The position numbers and the translations under genes were made by a program. From an uncultured beta proteobacterium (lineage in GTDB: Bacteria; Pseudomonadota; Gammaproteobacteria; Burkholderiales; SG8-41), in assembly GCA_903889565.1 (NCBI GenBank), contig CAISYC010000051.1, positions 1-56,389 of the forward strand: a stretch of 56,389 bases of DNA. The letters are read 5' to 3'. Positions within the stretch are counted from its first letter, which is position 1, and each line of letters opens with the position of its first letter. This document shows positions 1-7,785 of the stretch, piece after piece. Under the pieces are notes generated by a model. It did not search any database. It saw only the letters and a list, made by a program, of their open reading frames with translations, and was not told the origin of the DNA.

Positions 1-86
1 AACGATTGTTTCGCCGACTCAAAGGCTTTCGTCGCATCTTCTCGCGATTCGAGAAACTCGACATAATGTTCTTGGCTTTTATCCAT
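1..86 (-). CDS. Hypothetical protein, N-terminal fragment cut by the window edge
   Basis: An ATG at 86-84 on the minus strand opens a frame that runs off the left edge. It encodes about 28 residues starting MDKSQEHYVEFLES, acidic and probably helical. An AGGGCG stretch lies just upstream as a weak ribosome site. I do not recognise a domain; similar short N-termini occur in proteins of unknown function. The 49 bases between it and the PQQ dehydrogenase stop hold no gene. The fragment could be spurious. Confidence 0.4.
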   Translation of the reverse strand, partial: MDKSQEHYVEFLESREDATKAFESAKQS

Positions 87-135
87 TTCGCCCTGATCGT
101 TGAAAGCCTTCGCTATCCACTTGTGTGAACACGCC

Positions 136-1887
136 CTAGTTCAGCGAGAACACGAACAGATAGGCCGAATTTTCCAGCTTGTCGTATTTGACCGGATGCA
201 GGTGGCGGCCGCCGCTTTGCACCGCGAGGTACTGTTTCGGACCAATCGAGTAGGTCACCGGCGCGCCCTTGAGCGTGGTGCCGACGTTGAAGCGCCACAG
301 CTCCTCGAGCGTCTCATCGTTGTAGGCAATGATCCAGCCGTCCTGCAAGGCGGTGAAGACGAGGCCGCCCGCTGTGGCGATGGTGCCCGAGCGCACTTCG
401 ATGTCGGTGATGGCCTTCGCGATTACCTTGTGGTTGACGGTGTCAAAAGCGGTCACCGAGCCGTAATACAGATCGCTGGTGTAAGTGCGCTTTTCGCTGT
501 TCTTTTCGTCGATGCCGCCGTTCGGCGAACGGAATGCCACCATCGCGCCGTTCTGCGAGAAGCAGCCCTCGATGCCGGCGCCGTAGGCAATCTTCTTCAC
601 CGGGTTGTAGGCGGTCGGCTGGTGGGCGACGCCGCCGTGCCAGGTCGGACAGGTGCGCTTGGTCGGGTCGCCGCGCAAGGCGCGCGCCTCCGGGTTGTAG
701 ACCTGCACGTCGAGTTTCGGATCGTACTCGAGGGGCATGCCGGTCTTCGGGTTGAGGCCCTTGGTCCAGTTCAGGTCGTTGACGTATTTTTCGCCCTTGA
801 TGAACCTGCCGTTGGTGCGGTCGAGCGAATAAAAAAAGCCGTTGCGAGCGAAGTGGCTGACCACCTTGCGCGGCTTGCCGTCTATGACGGTGTCGTAGAG
901 CATGTGAACGCCGACTTCATCGTAATCCCAGGAATCGTTCGGCGTGTACTGGAAGTGCCAGGCCAGCTTGCCGGTGTCGATATTGATCGCCACCGCCGAA
1001 TCCGTGTAGAGATTGTCGCCGGGGCGGGCCTGCGGATCGTATTGCGGAATCGGATTGCCGGTGCCCCAGATCGTCAGGCGGGTCGCCGGATCGTAGGAGC
1101 CGGTCTGCCAGAGCCCGCCGCCGCCCGTTTTCCACGCGTTGTTCTTGTCCTTCCAGGTTTCGCTGCCGGGTTCGCCCGGCTTCGGCACCGCGTACCAGCG
1201 CCACAATTCCTTGCCGCTGCGCGCATCGAAGGCCGCGACCCAGCCGCGCGTCTTGCCGTCGCCGGCGCCGTTGGCGACGATGATCTTGCCGTCTGCGGTG
1301 ATCGGCGCGGCGTAGAATTTTTCCGAACTGCCGAACTCGTCCTTGACCAGCACCTTCTTGTCCCACACGATTTCGCCGTTCTCGCGGTTGATCGCGATAA
1401 TGCGCCCGTCCGGCAGGTTGGCGATGACCAGATCCTCCCACAGTGCGATGCCGCGGGTGCGCGACACATTGCCCTTGTGCGAAACGCCCGGATCGCAGAC
1501 CCACACGAATTCGCCCTTGTTCGGATTGCGCGCATCGATCTTGTAGACCGTGCCCCAGCCGTCGGTGGTGTACATATAGCCGTTGTCGATCAGCGGATTG
1601 ACCTCGTTCTCGGGGCCGTTGGCGCCGACGTCCTGCATGCCGCCGAGCGCCATCGCCCACACCATGCGCAGATCCTTGACGTTGTCGCGGTTGATCTGGG
1701 TGAGCTTCGAATAGCGCGTCGAGCCGTAGTCGCCGTTCATCATCAGCCAGTTCTGCGGCTCGTTTTGCGCGTTGACGAGGCGGTCGCCGTTGACCGTCAT
1801 TTTGTAATCGGCGGCGGATGCCGCGGCGGTAAAGCAAACAGCAATCGAAACAGCGAGCGCAAAGCGCGTGCGTGCGAAATGGCGCAT
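136..1887 (-). CDS. PQQ-dependent alcohol dehydrogenase (quinoprotein), periplasmic, lanthanide-type motif
   Basis: 583 residues, a full-length type I quinoprotein dehydrogenase without a fused cytochrome c domain. Signal peptide at residues 1-25 (cleavage near ASAADY), then eight-bladed propeller W-motifs such as GEIVWDKK and GKELWRWY. It should oxidise a primary alcohol in the periplasm and pass electrons to a cytochrome or similar carrier. Residues W320-D321-Y322-D323 place a second Asp two positions after the predicted catalytic Asp, the DxD signature of XoxF/PedH-type lanthanide enzymes; calcium enzymes usually have Ala, Ser or Thr there. The start is fixed by a strong GGAGGAG six bases upstream; the frame stays open further upstream, but that part overlaps purK on the same strand. 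No cytochrome or pqq genes lie next to it. The substrate is not predictable. Confidence 0.9.
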   Translation of the reverse strand: MRHFARTRFALAVSIAVCFTAAASAADYKMTVNGDRLVNAQNEPQNWLMMNGDYGSTRYSKLTQINRDNVKDLRMVWAMALGGMQDVGANGPENEVNPLIDNGYMYTTDGWGTVYKIDARNPNKGEFVWVCDPGVSHKGNVSRTRGIALWEDLVIANLPDGRIIAINRENGEIVWDKKVLVKDEFGSSEKFYAAPITADGKIIVANGAGDGKTRGWVAAFDARSGKELWRWYAVPKPGEPGSETWKDKNNAWKTGGGGLWQTGSYDPATRLTIWGTGNPIPQYDPQARPGDNLYTDSAVAINIDTGKLAWHFQYTPNDSWDYDEVGVHMLYDTVIDGKPRKVVSHFARNGFFYSLDRTNGRFIKGEKYVNDLNWTKGLNPKTGMPLEYDPKLDVQVYNPEARALRGDPTKRTCPTWHGGVAHQPTAYNPVKKIAYGAGIEGCFSQNGAMVAFRSPNGGIDEKNSEKRTYTSDLYYGSVTAFDTVNHKVIAKAITDIEVRSGTIATAGGLVFTALQDGWIIAYNDETLEELWRFNVGTTLKGAPVTYSIGPKQYLAVQSGGRHLHPVKYDKLENSAYLFVFSLN

Positions 1888-1997
1888 GAATATCTCCTCC
1901 CGGTTTGACGTTCGGCGGCGGGCTCGTTCGGTCCCTTTGATACCGCGCTCCCGCAATGTGCCATCCGCCGCGCGCGCTGTCAAAGCGCGGCGGCAGA

Positions 1998-3128
1998 TCA
2001 GGCGCCGGCGATGGCTTCGCGCATGCGCAGTGCCGCGCGGTAGCAGGGCGCTGCGCTGTCGCCGAGCAGGGTGTAATGACCCATTTTGCGACCCGGCCGT
2101 GCCGTCTGTTTGCCGTAGAGATGCAGTCGCACGTTGTGTTCGGCCAGCAGGCGCTCCCAGTGCGGTTCGCCGTGGCGCCACAGGTCGCCCAGCAGATTGA
2201 CCATCACCGCCGGCCGCAGCAGACTCGCGTCGCCCAGCGGCAGTCCGGCGAGCACGCGCACCTGCTGCGCAAACTGCGAGGTGAGGCAGGCGTCGATGCT
2301 GTAGTGGCCGCTGTTGTGCGGGCGCGGCGCGATTTCGTTGACCAGCAGTCTGTCGTCCTTCTGCACAAAACATTCGACGCACATCACGCCGGTGTAATCG
2401 AGGCCGTCCGCGATGGCCAGCGCAGCGGCGCGCGCGGCATCGGCGAGCGCCGGTGCGATGCGCGCGGGCACTATGCTGACGTCGAGAATGCCCTCCGCGT
2501 GCATGTTCTCCGCTACCGGATAGGTCAGGCTCCGGCCGGCCGCATCGCGCGCGACCACCACCGAAATCTCGGTGGCGAGATCGATTTGCTTTTCGAGGAC
2601 GCAGGGCATGCCGCCGAAGTCGTTGAATGCGGCGAGCGCGGCGGCGGCGTCGCGCACGCGGCACTGGCCCTTGCCGTCGTAGCCCGAGCGGCTGCATTTG
2701 AGAATGCCGGGCAGCAGGCCGTCGAGCAAATGCGGCGCCAGATCGCTCGCGCCATAAATCGCGCGCCAGGGCGCGATCGCCGCGCCGCTGGATTCAAGAA
2801 ACTGTTTTTCGCGGATGCGGTCCTGCGCGATCGCGACATGCGCGCCGTGCGGCCGCACGACGACGTCGCGGGCGAGGCGTTCGAGCGCCGCCGCCGGCAC
2901 GTTTTCGAATTCGGTGGTCACTGCGCGGCAGCTGCGCGCGATTTCGGCGAGCGCGGCGTCGTCAAGATAATCCGCGCATAAATGGCGATCGGCCACCGCG
3001 GCGGCAGGACAGTCGCGATCGGGATCGAGCACCAGCACGCGGAAGCTCATCTGCCTGGCCGCCATCGCAAACAGGCGCCCGAGTTGTCCGCCGCCCAGAA
3101 CCGCTAGCCATGCGCCGGGCAGTATCAT
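1998..3128 (-). CDS. purK: N5-carboxyaminoimidazole ribonucleotide synthase PurK
   Basis: 376 residues. ATP-grasp enzyme that converts AIR, ATP and bicarbonate to N5-CAIR in de novo purine synthesis; cytoplasmic. The N-terminal VLGGGQLGR motif (residues 9-17) and the ATP-grasp segment [10 protein letters not shown] are typical, and [12 protein letters not shown] is the conserved active-site block. The ATG at 3128 overlaps the purE stop (ATGA), which indicates translational coupling and sets the start. It is the last gene of the sbtA-like/purE/purK unit. Length matches the family. Confidence 0.95.
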   Translation of the reverse strand: MILPGAWLAVLGGGQLGRLFAMAARQMSFRVLVLDPDRDCPAAAVADRHLCADYLDDAALAEIARSCRAVTTEFENVPAAALERLARDVVVRPHGAHVAIAQDRIREKQFLESSGAAIAPWRAIYGASDLAPHLLDGLLPGILKCSRSGYDGKGQCRVRDAAAALAAFNDFGGMPCVLEKQIDLATEISVVVARDAAGRSLTYPVAENMHAEGILDVSIVPARIAPALADAARAAALAIADGLDYTGVMCVECFVQKDDRLLVNEIAPRPHNSGHYSIDACLTSQFAQQVRVLAGLPLGDASLLRPAVMVNLLGDLWRHGEPHWERLLAEHNVRLHLYGKQTARPGRKMGHYTLLGDSAAPCYRAALRMREAIAGA

Positions 3129-3619
3129 GGCAAGGACGGCAGCGTCATTGCCGCGGCGCGTTCGGTTTGCGCGCGGCGGAAGGCGGCAAGCCGCGCCGCC
3201 AGCGCCGCATCGCTGGCGGCGAGCAGAGCGGCGGCAAACAGGCCGGCGTTGGCAGCGCCGGCGTCGCCGATGGCGAAGGTCGCCACCGGTATGCCCTTGG
3301 GCATCTGCACGATCGACAGCAGCGAATCGAGGCCCTGCAGATGGCGCGAAGCCACCGGCACGCCGAGCACCGGCAGCGCGGTCTTTGCCGCCAGCATGCC
3401 CGGCAGGTGGGCCGCACCGCCGGCGCCGGCGATGATGCATTTGAGTCCGCGCGCCTGCGCTGTTTCCGCGTATTCGAACAGACGGTCGGGCGTGCGGTGG
3501 GCCGACACCACCTGAGCTTCATGCGCGATGCCGAGTTCGCGCAAACTCAGCGCCGCGTGTTGCAGCGTGTCCCAATCGCTGGAACTGCCCATCACCACGC
3601 CGACCAGCGGCGCGCTCAT
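3125..3619 (-). CDS. purE: N5-carboxyaminoimidazole ribonucleotide mutase PurE
   Basis: 164 residues, class I PurE. It moves the carboxyl group from N5-CAIR to CAIR, the step after PurK. The N-terminal [10 protein letters not shown] signature and the SAHRTPDRL motif form the active site, and the [11 protein letters not shown] segment is also conserved. The ATG at 3619 overlaps the TGA of the upstream transporter gene, and its own TGA overlaps the purK ATG. The three genes are therefore almost certainly translated from one mRNA. An upstream in-frame Met four residues earlier is less likely because the overlap geometry favours 3619. Confidence 0.96.
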   Translation of the reverse strand: MSAPLVGVVMGSSSDWDTLQHAALSLRELGIAHEAQVVSAHRTPDRLFEYAETAQARGLKCIIAGAGGAAHLPGMLAAKTALPVLGVPVASRHLQGLDSLLSIVQMPKGIPVATFAIGDAGAANAGLFAAALLAASDAALAARLAAFRRAQTERAAAMTLPSLP

Positions 3620-4584
3620 GCCGCCAGCCATTCGGCAACGCTGCGATAGAGGGGAATCCCAACCACCACGTTGAACGGAAAGGTCACGCCCAGCGACAGT
3701 GTCAGATACAGCGAGGGATTGGCTTCCGGCACACCGAGCCGCATCGCCGGCGGCACCGCGATGTACGAAGCGCTCGCACCCAGCACCGCGACCAGCGTCA
3801 TGCCGCCGACGCCGAAATCGAGCCACAGGTGCGCAACCGCAAGGCCAAGTGCGGCGCCCGCCAGCGGCATCGTCAGCCCGAAGACGATCAGCTTGAGGCC
3901 GACCGCGCGAAACTCGCCCATGCGGTTGGCGGCCACCATGCCGAGCTCGAGCAGAAACAGGCACAGCGCACCCATGAAGATGCCGCGGAAGAACGGTTCG
4001 ACCGTCTGCTGGCTGGCCGGGCTGATGACGGCGCCGATCAGCATGCTGCCCAGCAGCAGCACCACGCTGCCGTGGGTGAGCGCGGCGATCAGCGCGCCGC
4101 CCGAGGTGCGCCCGTTGGTGGCATGGTCGTGCCGCGCCGCCTGCGCCAGCAACAGGCCGACGATGATGGCCGGCGACTCCATCACGGCGAGCATGATCAC
4201 CGGATAACTTTCGAAAGGGATATCGCGCGACTGCAGCCAGGCCACCGTGGTCAGATAGGTTGCCGCGCTCACCGAACCGTAGTGCGCGGCGACGGCGGCG
4301 GCATTCAGACGGTCGATGCGCAGCAAACGCGTCAGCGCGGTGTAGGCGATCAGCGGCAGTGCGACGCCGAGCGCGACTGCGGCGAGCACCGCGCTCACCG
4401 CCTTGCCGAGGTCGGCGTGCGCGAGTTCCGCACCGCCGTGCAGGCCGATGCCGATCAGCAGATAGATCGACAGCGCCTTGGTCAGGTCAGGCGGGAACTT
4501 GAGATCGGAGCGGCAGGCCTGGGCGCCGGCGCCGAGGGCGAAGAACAGCACGGGTGCAATCAGGAGGTTGGCCAGCAGTGTCAT
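3616..4584 (-). CDS. Sodium-dependent bicarbonate transporter, SbtA family (PF05982/DUF897)
   Basis: 322 residues, about ten hydrophobic segments and almost no soluble domain. Conserved internal stretches such as [10 protein letters not shown] and LLELGMVA match the SbtA-like family; these carriers import bicarbonate with sodium in cyanobacteria, while most proteobacterial members are untested. The ATG at 4584 is followed at once by a hydrophobic N-terminus. The frame is open further upstream with in-frame Met codons at 4617 and 4620, so the start is not certain. It is the first gene of an overlapping unit with purE and purK, whose reaction consumes bicarbonate. No SbtB-like PII regulator gene is present nearby. 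Confidence 0.82.
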   Translation of the reverse strand: MTLLANLLIAPVLFFALGAGAQACRSDLKFPPDLTKALSIYLLIGIGLHGGAELAHADLGKAVSAVLAAVALGVALPLIAYTALTRLLRIDRLNAAAVAAHYGSVSAATYLTTVAWLQSRDIPFESYPVIMLAVMESPAIIVGLLLAQAARHDHATNGRTSGGALIAALTHGSVVLLLGSMLIGAVISPASQQTVEPFFRGIFMGALCLFLLELGMVAANRMGEFRAVGLKLIVFGLTMPLAGAALGLAVAHLWLDFGVGGMTLVAVLGASASYIAVPPAMRLGVPEANPSLYLTLSLGVTFPFNVVVGIPLYRSVAEWLAA

Positions 4585-4631
4585 GGGCGGGGCGCGCGAG
4601 TGTTGAAGTGGGCGCATCATAGGGTTTGATA

Positions 4632-4685
4632 TGCATAGAGTAAAATGATATTTAGTTACAATGTAAATAGAGTTAAATCTATGCA
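4632..4685. promoter_or_regulatory. AT-rich promoter/operator region upstream of the SbtA-like gene
   Basis: An AT-rich island in GC-rich DNA. It holds an inverted repeat with arms TGCATAG (4632-4638) and CTATGCA (4679-4685), and a direct repeat ATAGAGTAAA / ATAGAGTTAAA. The location, 50-100 bases before the SbtA-like start, fits a regulated promoter. The binding protein is unknown. Confidence 0.45.
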
Positions 4686-4689
4686 AAGG

Positions 4690-4950
4690 ACGGACGGCGG
4701 CGGCGCCGGCCGCAACCAATAAAACGGTGCCATCGGGCAGCAGGGTGGTCGTCCTGAACACCCCTGCCGCAACGTCCGCCGGCGGCATCGACGGGGCGAC
4801 CAATCCACGCGTCGCGCAGGGCGTTCATGCGCTGCTCAAATTGTCCGGTGAAATCAACGAGCAGCGAAAACGGCCGACGAGGAAATGATCAGCTCGCTGA
4901 AGCTGATCTCGCGCAGGCGTTGACGGCGCAATGGTGTCGAATCGCCCGTT
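4690..4950. other. Intergenic stretch with possible gene remnants
   Basis: No intact gene. On the minus strand 4690-4800 reads like a Kelch-repeat piece (FRTTTLLPDGTVLLVAAG). On the plus strand 4800-4920 encodes a helical stretch broken by a frame change. Both may be decayed coding sequence; neither is convincing alone. Confidence 0.25.
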
Positions 4951-4951
4951 T

Positions 4952-4965
4952 TTGACCTAGATCAG
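4952..4965. promoter_or_regulatory. FNR/ANR-like box upstream of the universal stress protein gene
   Basis: TTGACCTAGATCAG matches the FNR consensus TTGAT-N4-ATCAA at eight of ten fixed positions. Its centre is about 78 bases before the uspA-like ATG. Universal stress genes in proteobacteria are often under FNR/ANR control, which supports the reading, but two mismatches make it the weakest of the four boxes in the window. Confidence 0.45.
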
Positions 4966-5036
4966 GAATGTGGCGTTTTCGCGGTGCTAACCTGATCTCA
5001 GGTCATCAGTCACGGATTCGACAAGGAGAAATCATC

Positions 5037-5489
5037 ATGTACAAGAATATTCTGGTTCCGACCGACGGCTCCAAGCTGTCGAACAAGGCGGTGAATGAGG
5101 CGATCAAGCTGGCCAAGGCGTTCGGCGCGAAGATCACCTTCCTCAATGTCGTGCCCGACTACCGCAAGGTGTTGAGCGAGACCTTTGCGGTGCCGGCGGG
5201 GTTGTCCGCGCCGGTGCAGAAAAAATATCAGGGTGAAGCTGCTGCTGCGTCGATGAAAGTGCTCGACGCAGTGACGGAAAGCACCGCCGCCGCCGGCGTT
5301 GAATGCGCCGGCGTATCGTTGGTCAACGAGTCGCCCTACGAGGCGATCATCAAGCAGGCGGCCAAGAGCAAATGCGAAGTGATCGTCATGGCCTCGCACG
5401 GGCGCCGCGGCCTGCAGGGCTTTCTGCTCGGCAGCGAGACGACCAAGGTGCTGGTGCATTCGAAGATTCCGGTTCTCGTGGTGCGCTGA
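5037..5489 (+). CDS. Universal stress protein, UspA family
   Basis: 150 residues, single Usp domain. N-terminal NILVPTDGS carries the first ATP-contact Asp, and the C-terminal MASHGRRGLQGFLLGSET matches the ATP-binding G-x2-G-x9-G-S/T pattern, so nucleotide binding is expected. Role: a cytoplasmic stress or starvation response protein. AAGGAG eight bases upstream fixes the ATG. A weak FNR-like box precedes it. A second Usp gene lies at 35727-36212. Confidence 0.93.
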   Translation: MYKNILVPTDGSKLSNKAVNEAIKLAKAFGAKITFLNVVPDYRKVLSETFAVPAGLSAPVQKKYQGEAAAASMKVLDAVTESTAAAGVECAGVSLVNESPYEAIIKQAAKSKCEVIVMASHGRRGLQGFLLGSETTKVLVHSKIPVLVVR

Positions 5490-5537
5490 GCAACCGTTTC
5501 CCCGCCGGCCGGCGCGCTGTGACTACGCGCGCCGGCC

Positions 5538-5551
5538 TTGAGGTGGATCAA
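5538..5551. promoter_or_regulatory. FNR/ANR-like box upstream of the DUF1847-DUF411 unit
   Basis: TTGAGGTGGATCAA has one mismatch to TTGAT-N4-ATCAA. The centre at 5544.5 would put a class II start site near 5586, and CATAGAGT at 5571-5578 is a plausible -10 region. The DUF1847 ATG follows at 5608. Confidence 0.6.
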
Positions 5552-5607
5552 ACGGCCGGGCGCAGGCGCGCATAGAGTCGCGATATGTCATTCGCACCGG
5601 AGCGGTC

Positions 5608-6306
5608 ATGAAATACGAGGATCCAGCCTGCGCTTATTGCCCGCCGGAGGTGCGCGCCTGTCGCAACGGCGAAGCCGAGGCGCGCGGCCCCGGCTTCTGT
5701 CCGAGCAGAGTCGACCCGGCCACGCAGGAAGATGCGCACGCGATTTACGGCGAACCCGAAACGCGCAAGATCGCGCGCGAATCGGCGGTCGTCGAGTCCG
5801 CCGGCTATTGCAAATGGACGCGGGTCGAGGAGATCATCGAATTCTCCAAGCGCATGGGCTTCAAAAAAATCGGCATCGCCAACTGCATCAGCTTCGTCGA
5901 TCACGCCTATGTGCTCAGTGGCATCCTTGAGAGCCACGGCTTTGAAGTCGTCTCGGTTGCCTGCAAGAACGGCAACATTCCGAAAGAAGAGGTCGGCGTC
6001 GCCGACAGCGAGAAAATCCGCCCCGGCAATTTCGAGGCACTGTGCAATCCGGTCGCGCAGGCTGAACTGCTGCACGCGCATGGCTGCGAATTCAACGTCG
6101 TGATGGGGCTGTGCATCGGCCACGACAGCCTGTTCTTCAAACACGCCAGGGGTCTGACCACCGTGCTGGTGGCGAAAGACCGCGTGCTGGGTCACAACCC
6201 GGTCGCTGCGCTCAATCTTGCCGACAGCTATTACAGCCGCCTGTGGGGACCGCTCAAGCCCGCCAAGCCACCGAAGCTGCCGGTGGCCGGGCGTCGCGAC
6301 GGTTAG
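5608..6306 (+). CDS. DUF1847 cysteine-rich, probably metal-binding protein
   Basis: 232 residues, cytoplasmic (no signal peptide). The N-terminus has a cysteine cluster (CAYC near residues 8-11, then C18 and C31) suited to zinc or iron-sulfur binding. Further conserved cysteines occur in GIANCISFVDH, SVACKNG and MGLCIGHDS. This pattern is typical of the DUF1847 family, found mainly in anaerobes and facultative anaerobes; its reaction is unknown. It sits behind an FNR-like box and 31 bases before the DUF411 gene, so the two are probably co-transcribed. The last 15 residues are Pro/Lys/Arg-rich and not conserved in appearance. Confidence 0.85.
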   Translation: MKYEDPACAYCPPEVRACRNGEAEARGPGFCPSRVDPATQEDAHAIYGEPETRKIARESAVVESAGYCKWTRVEEIIEFSKRMGFKKIGIANCISFVDHAYVLSGILESHGFEVVSVACKNGNIPKEEVGVADSEKIRPGNFEALCNPVAQAELLHAHGCEFNVVMGLCIGHDSLFFKHARGLTTVLVAKDRVLGHNPVAALNLADSYYSRLWGPLKPAKPPKLPVAGRRDG

Positions 6307-6337
6307 TTCGCGCGCGACGCAACGACACAGGCCCGCG

Positions 6338-6784
6338 ATGCAACGACGCCATTTTTTATCTACCCTGCTGGCGGCACCGATCTTCGCCGCGCGGCCGGCG
6401 TTGGCGGCGCTGCCCGTCGTCACCGTTTACCGAAGTCCGACCTGAGGCTGTTGCGGCGCGTGGATCGATCATCTGCGCGCCAGCGGCTTCCGTGTGAAGC
6501 CCGAGGATGTCAAAGACCCGGAGCGTTATCGCGCGCGTTACGGTATTCCGGATGCGCTCGGTGCCTGCCATACCGGCGTGGTCGACGGCTATGCGATCGA
6601 AGGCCACGTACCGGCGCGCGAGATCAAGCGGTTGCTGGCCGAACGTCCGTCCGCGCGCGGCCTCGCGGTGCCCGGCATGCCACCGGGTTCCCCCGGCATG
6701 GAGGGCGCGCCTGCTGTTCCATACGACGTGCTGCTGGTGCTCGCCGACGGCGGTTACCATATCTACGCGCATTATGCGCGCTGA
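6338..6784 (+). CDS. DUF411 metal-binding protein with in-frame TGA: candidate selenoprotein
   Basis: Reading from the ATG at 6338 with one in-frame TGA (6443-6445) gives 148 residues of an otherwise intact exported DUF411 (COG3019) protein. Residues 1-24 are a signal peptide (MQRRHFLSTLLAAP...). The family motif SPTCGCC appears here as SPT-(TGA)-GCC, so codon 36 is TGA at the first cysteine of the CxCC site. The frame then continues through CHTGVVDGYAIEGHVPA, GLAVPGMPPGSPGME and a normal C-terminus. A hairpin resembling a bacterial SECIS starts nine bases after the TGA. Selenocysteine in a redox/metal-binding motif is the best reading. The alternative is a TGC-to-TGA mutation or sequence error. 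Conventional gene callers would split it at 6445. No sel genes are in this window. Confidence 0.72.
6455..6481 (+). promoter_or_regulatory. SECIS-like mRNA hairpin inside the DUF411 gene
   Basis: Left arm GGCGCGTGGAT (6455-6465) pairs with right arm ATCTGCGCGCC (6471-6481): eleven continuous pairs, two of them G-U, closing a five-base loop CGATC. It begins nine bases after the TGA, and 20 bases separate the TGA from the loop. A G in the first two loop bases and this distance agree with known bacterial SECIS elements. A GC-rich coding sequence can form hairpins by chance, so it is supportive, not proof. Confidence 0.55.
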
Positions 6785-6796
6785 CACGGCGGGCGC

Positions 6797-7765
6797 TTAT
6801 TGCGGCTGCAATCCGATCTTGCGGATCAGCGCGCCCATGCGCTCGTAGCTTTCGCGCGTGATGCGCCCCAGGTCTTCGGCGCTGGAACCGACCGGATCGA
6901 GCGCGCTCTCGCGCAGACGGTCGCGCGTGGCCGGGTCATTGACCGCCTTCACCGCTTCGGCGTTGAGTTTGTCGATGATCGCCTTCGGTGTGCCCTTCGA
7001 CACGAAGATGCCGGCCCAGGTGAAATATTCGAATCCGGGCACGCCGCCTTCGGCGATCGTCGGCGCGTCGGGCAGCAGGGCCGAGCGTTTGGCGCTGCCC
7101 ACGCCGAGTGCGCGCACCTTGCCGTCGCGGATATTGCCGAGCACGATCGAGGTTGCCGTGAACATGCAGGGCATCTGACCGCCGACGACGTCGAGCGCGG
7201 CCTGGGTGGCACCGCGGTAGGGCACGTGATTGAGCTTGATGCCGGTGCGCGCAGCGAACACTTCCATCGCAATGTGCTGGGGGCTGCCGTTGCCGCCCGA
7301 GGCGTAGTCAATTTCGGCGGGGCGCGCCTTGGCCAGCGCAATGAACTCCTTGATGTTCTTCGTCGGCAGGTGCGGGTTGGCGATCAGCACCCAGTTGATC
7401 TGCGCGAGCAGGCTGACCGGATCGAAACTGTTGAGCGCGTCGTAGTTCACCTTCTTGTAGAGATGCGGCGTCATGACCAGGCTGCCGTCGTTGACGCCGG
7501 CGATCACATAGCCGTCGGTCGGCGCGCGCGCCGCGCGCTCCATCGCGATCAGCCCGGCCGCACCCGGCTGGTTGTCGAGCACGATCTGCTGCTTGAGGTT
7601 TTCCGACATCTTGTTGGCAACGATGCGCAGGATCGCGTCGGCGCCGCTGCCGGCCTGCACCGGGACGATCATCTGGATCGGCTTCGACGGATAGGTTTGC
7701 GCCTGTGCGGCGGCGACGTAAGACATGGCTGCGGCGAGCACGGCGATCAAAAATGTTTTGTGCAT
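6797..7765 (-). CDS. Bug/TctC family periplasmic substrate-binding protein
   Basis: 322 residues. Signal peptide 1-22 (cleavage after AAAQAQ), then the family opening YPSKPIQMIVPVQAG with the substrate loop, and later DNQPGAAG and VPYRGATQAALDVVGGQ. These proteins bind carboxylic acids for tripartite tricarboxylate transporters. No TctA or TctB membrane gene is nearby, so it is an orphan as is common in Burkholderiales. GGAGGAAAA before the ATG supports the start. It converges with the DUF411 gene 12 bases away. Confidence 0.93.
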   Translation of the reverse strand: MHKTFLIAVLAAAMSYVAAAQAQTYPSKPIQMIVPVQAGSGADAILRIVANKMSENLKQQIVLDNQPGAAGLIAMERAARAPTDGYVIAGVNDGSLVMTPHLYKKVNYDALNSFDPVSLLAQINWVLIANPHLPTKNIKEFIALAKARPAEIDYASGGNGSPQHIAMEVFAARTGIKLNHVPYRGATQAALDVVGGQMPCMFTATSIVLGNIRDGKVRALGVGSAKRSALLPDAPTIAEGGVPGFEYFTWAGIFVSKGTPKAIIDKLNAEAVKAVNDPATRDRLRESALDPVGSSAEDLGRITRESYERMGALIRKIGLQPQ

Positions 7766-7785
7766 GGATTTTTCCTCCGGCCGGA

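Noticed and set aside
100-1908. Long plus-strand open frame of about 600 codons opposite the PQQ dehydrogenase
   Set aside because: It is antisense to a clearly conserved protein, has no domain and arises from the GC-rich codon pattern.
6218-6445. A 75-residue protein ending at the TGA in the DUF411 gene
   Set aside because: It starts inside the upstream DUF1847 gene in another frame and stops at the TGA; the conserved family sequence continues past the TGA.
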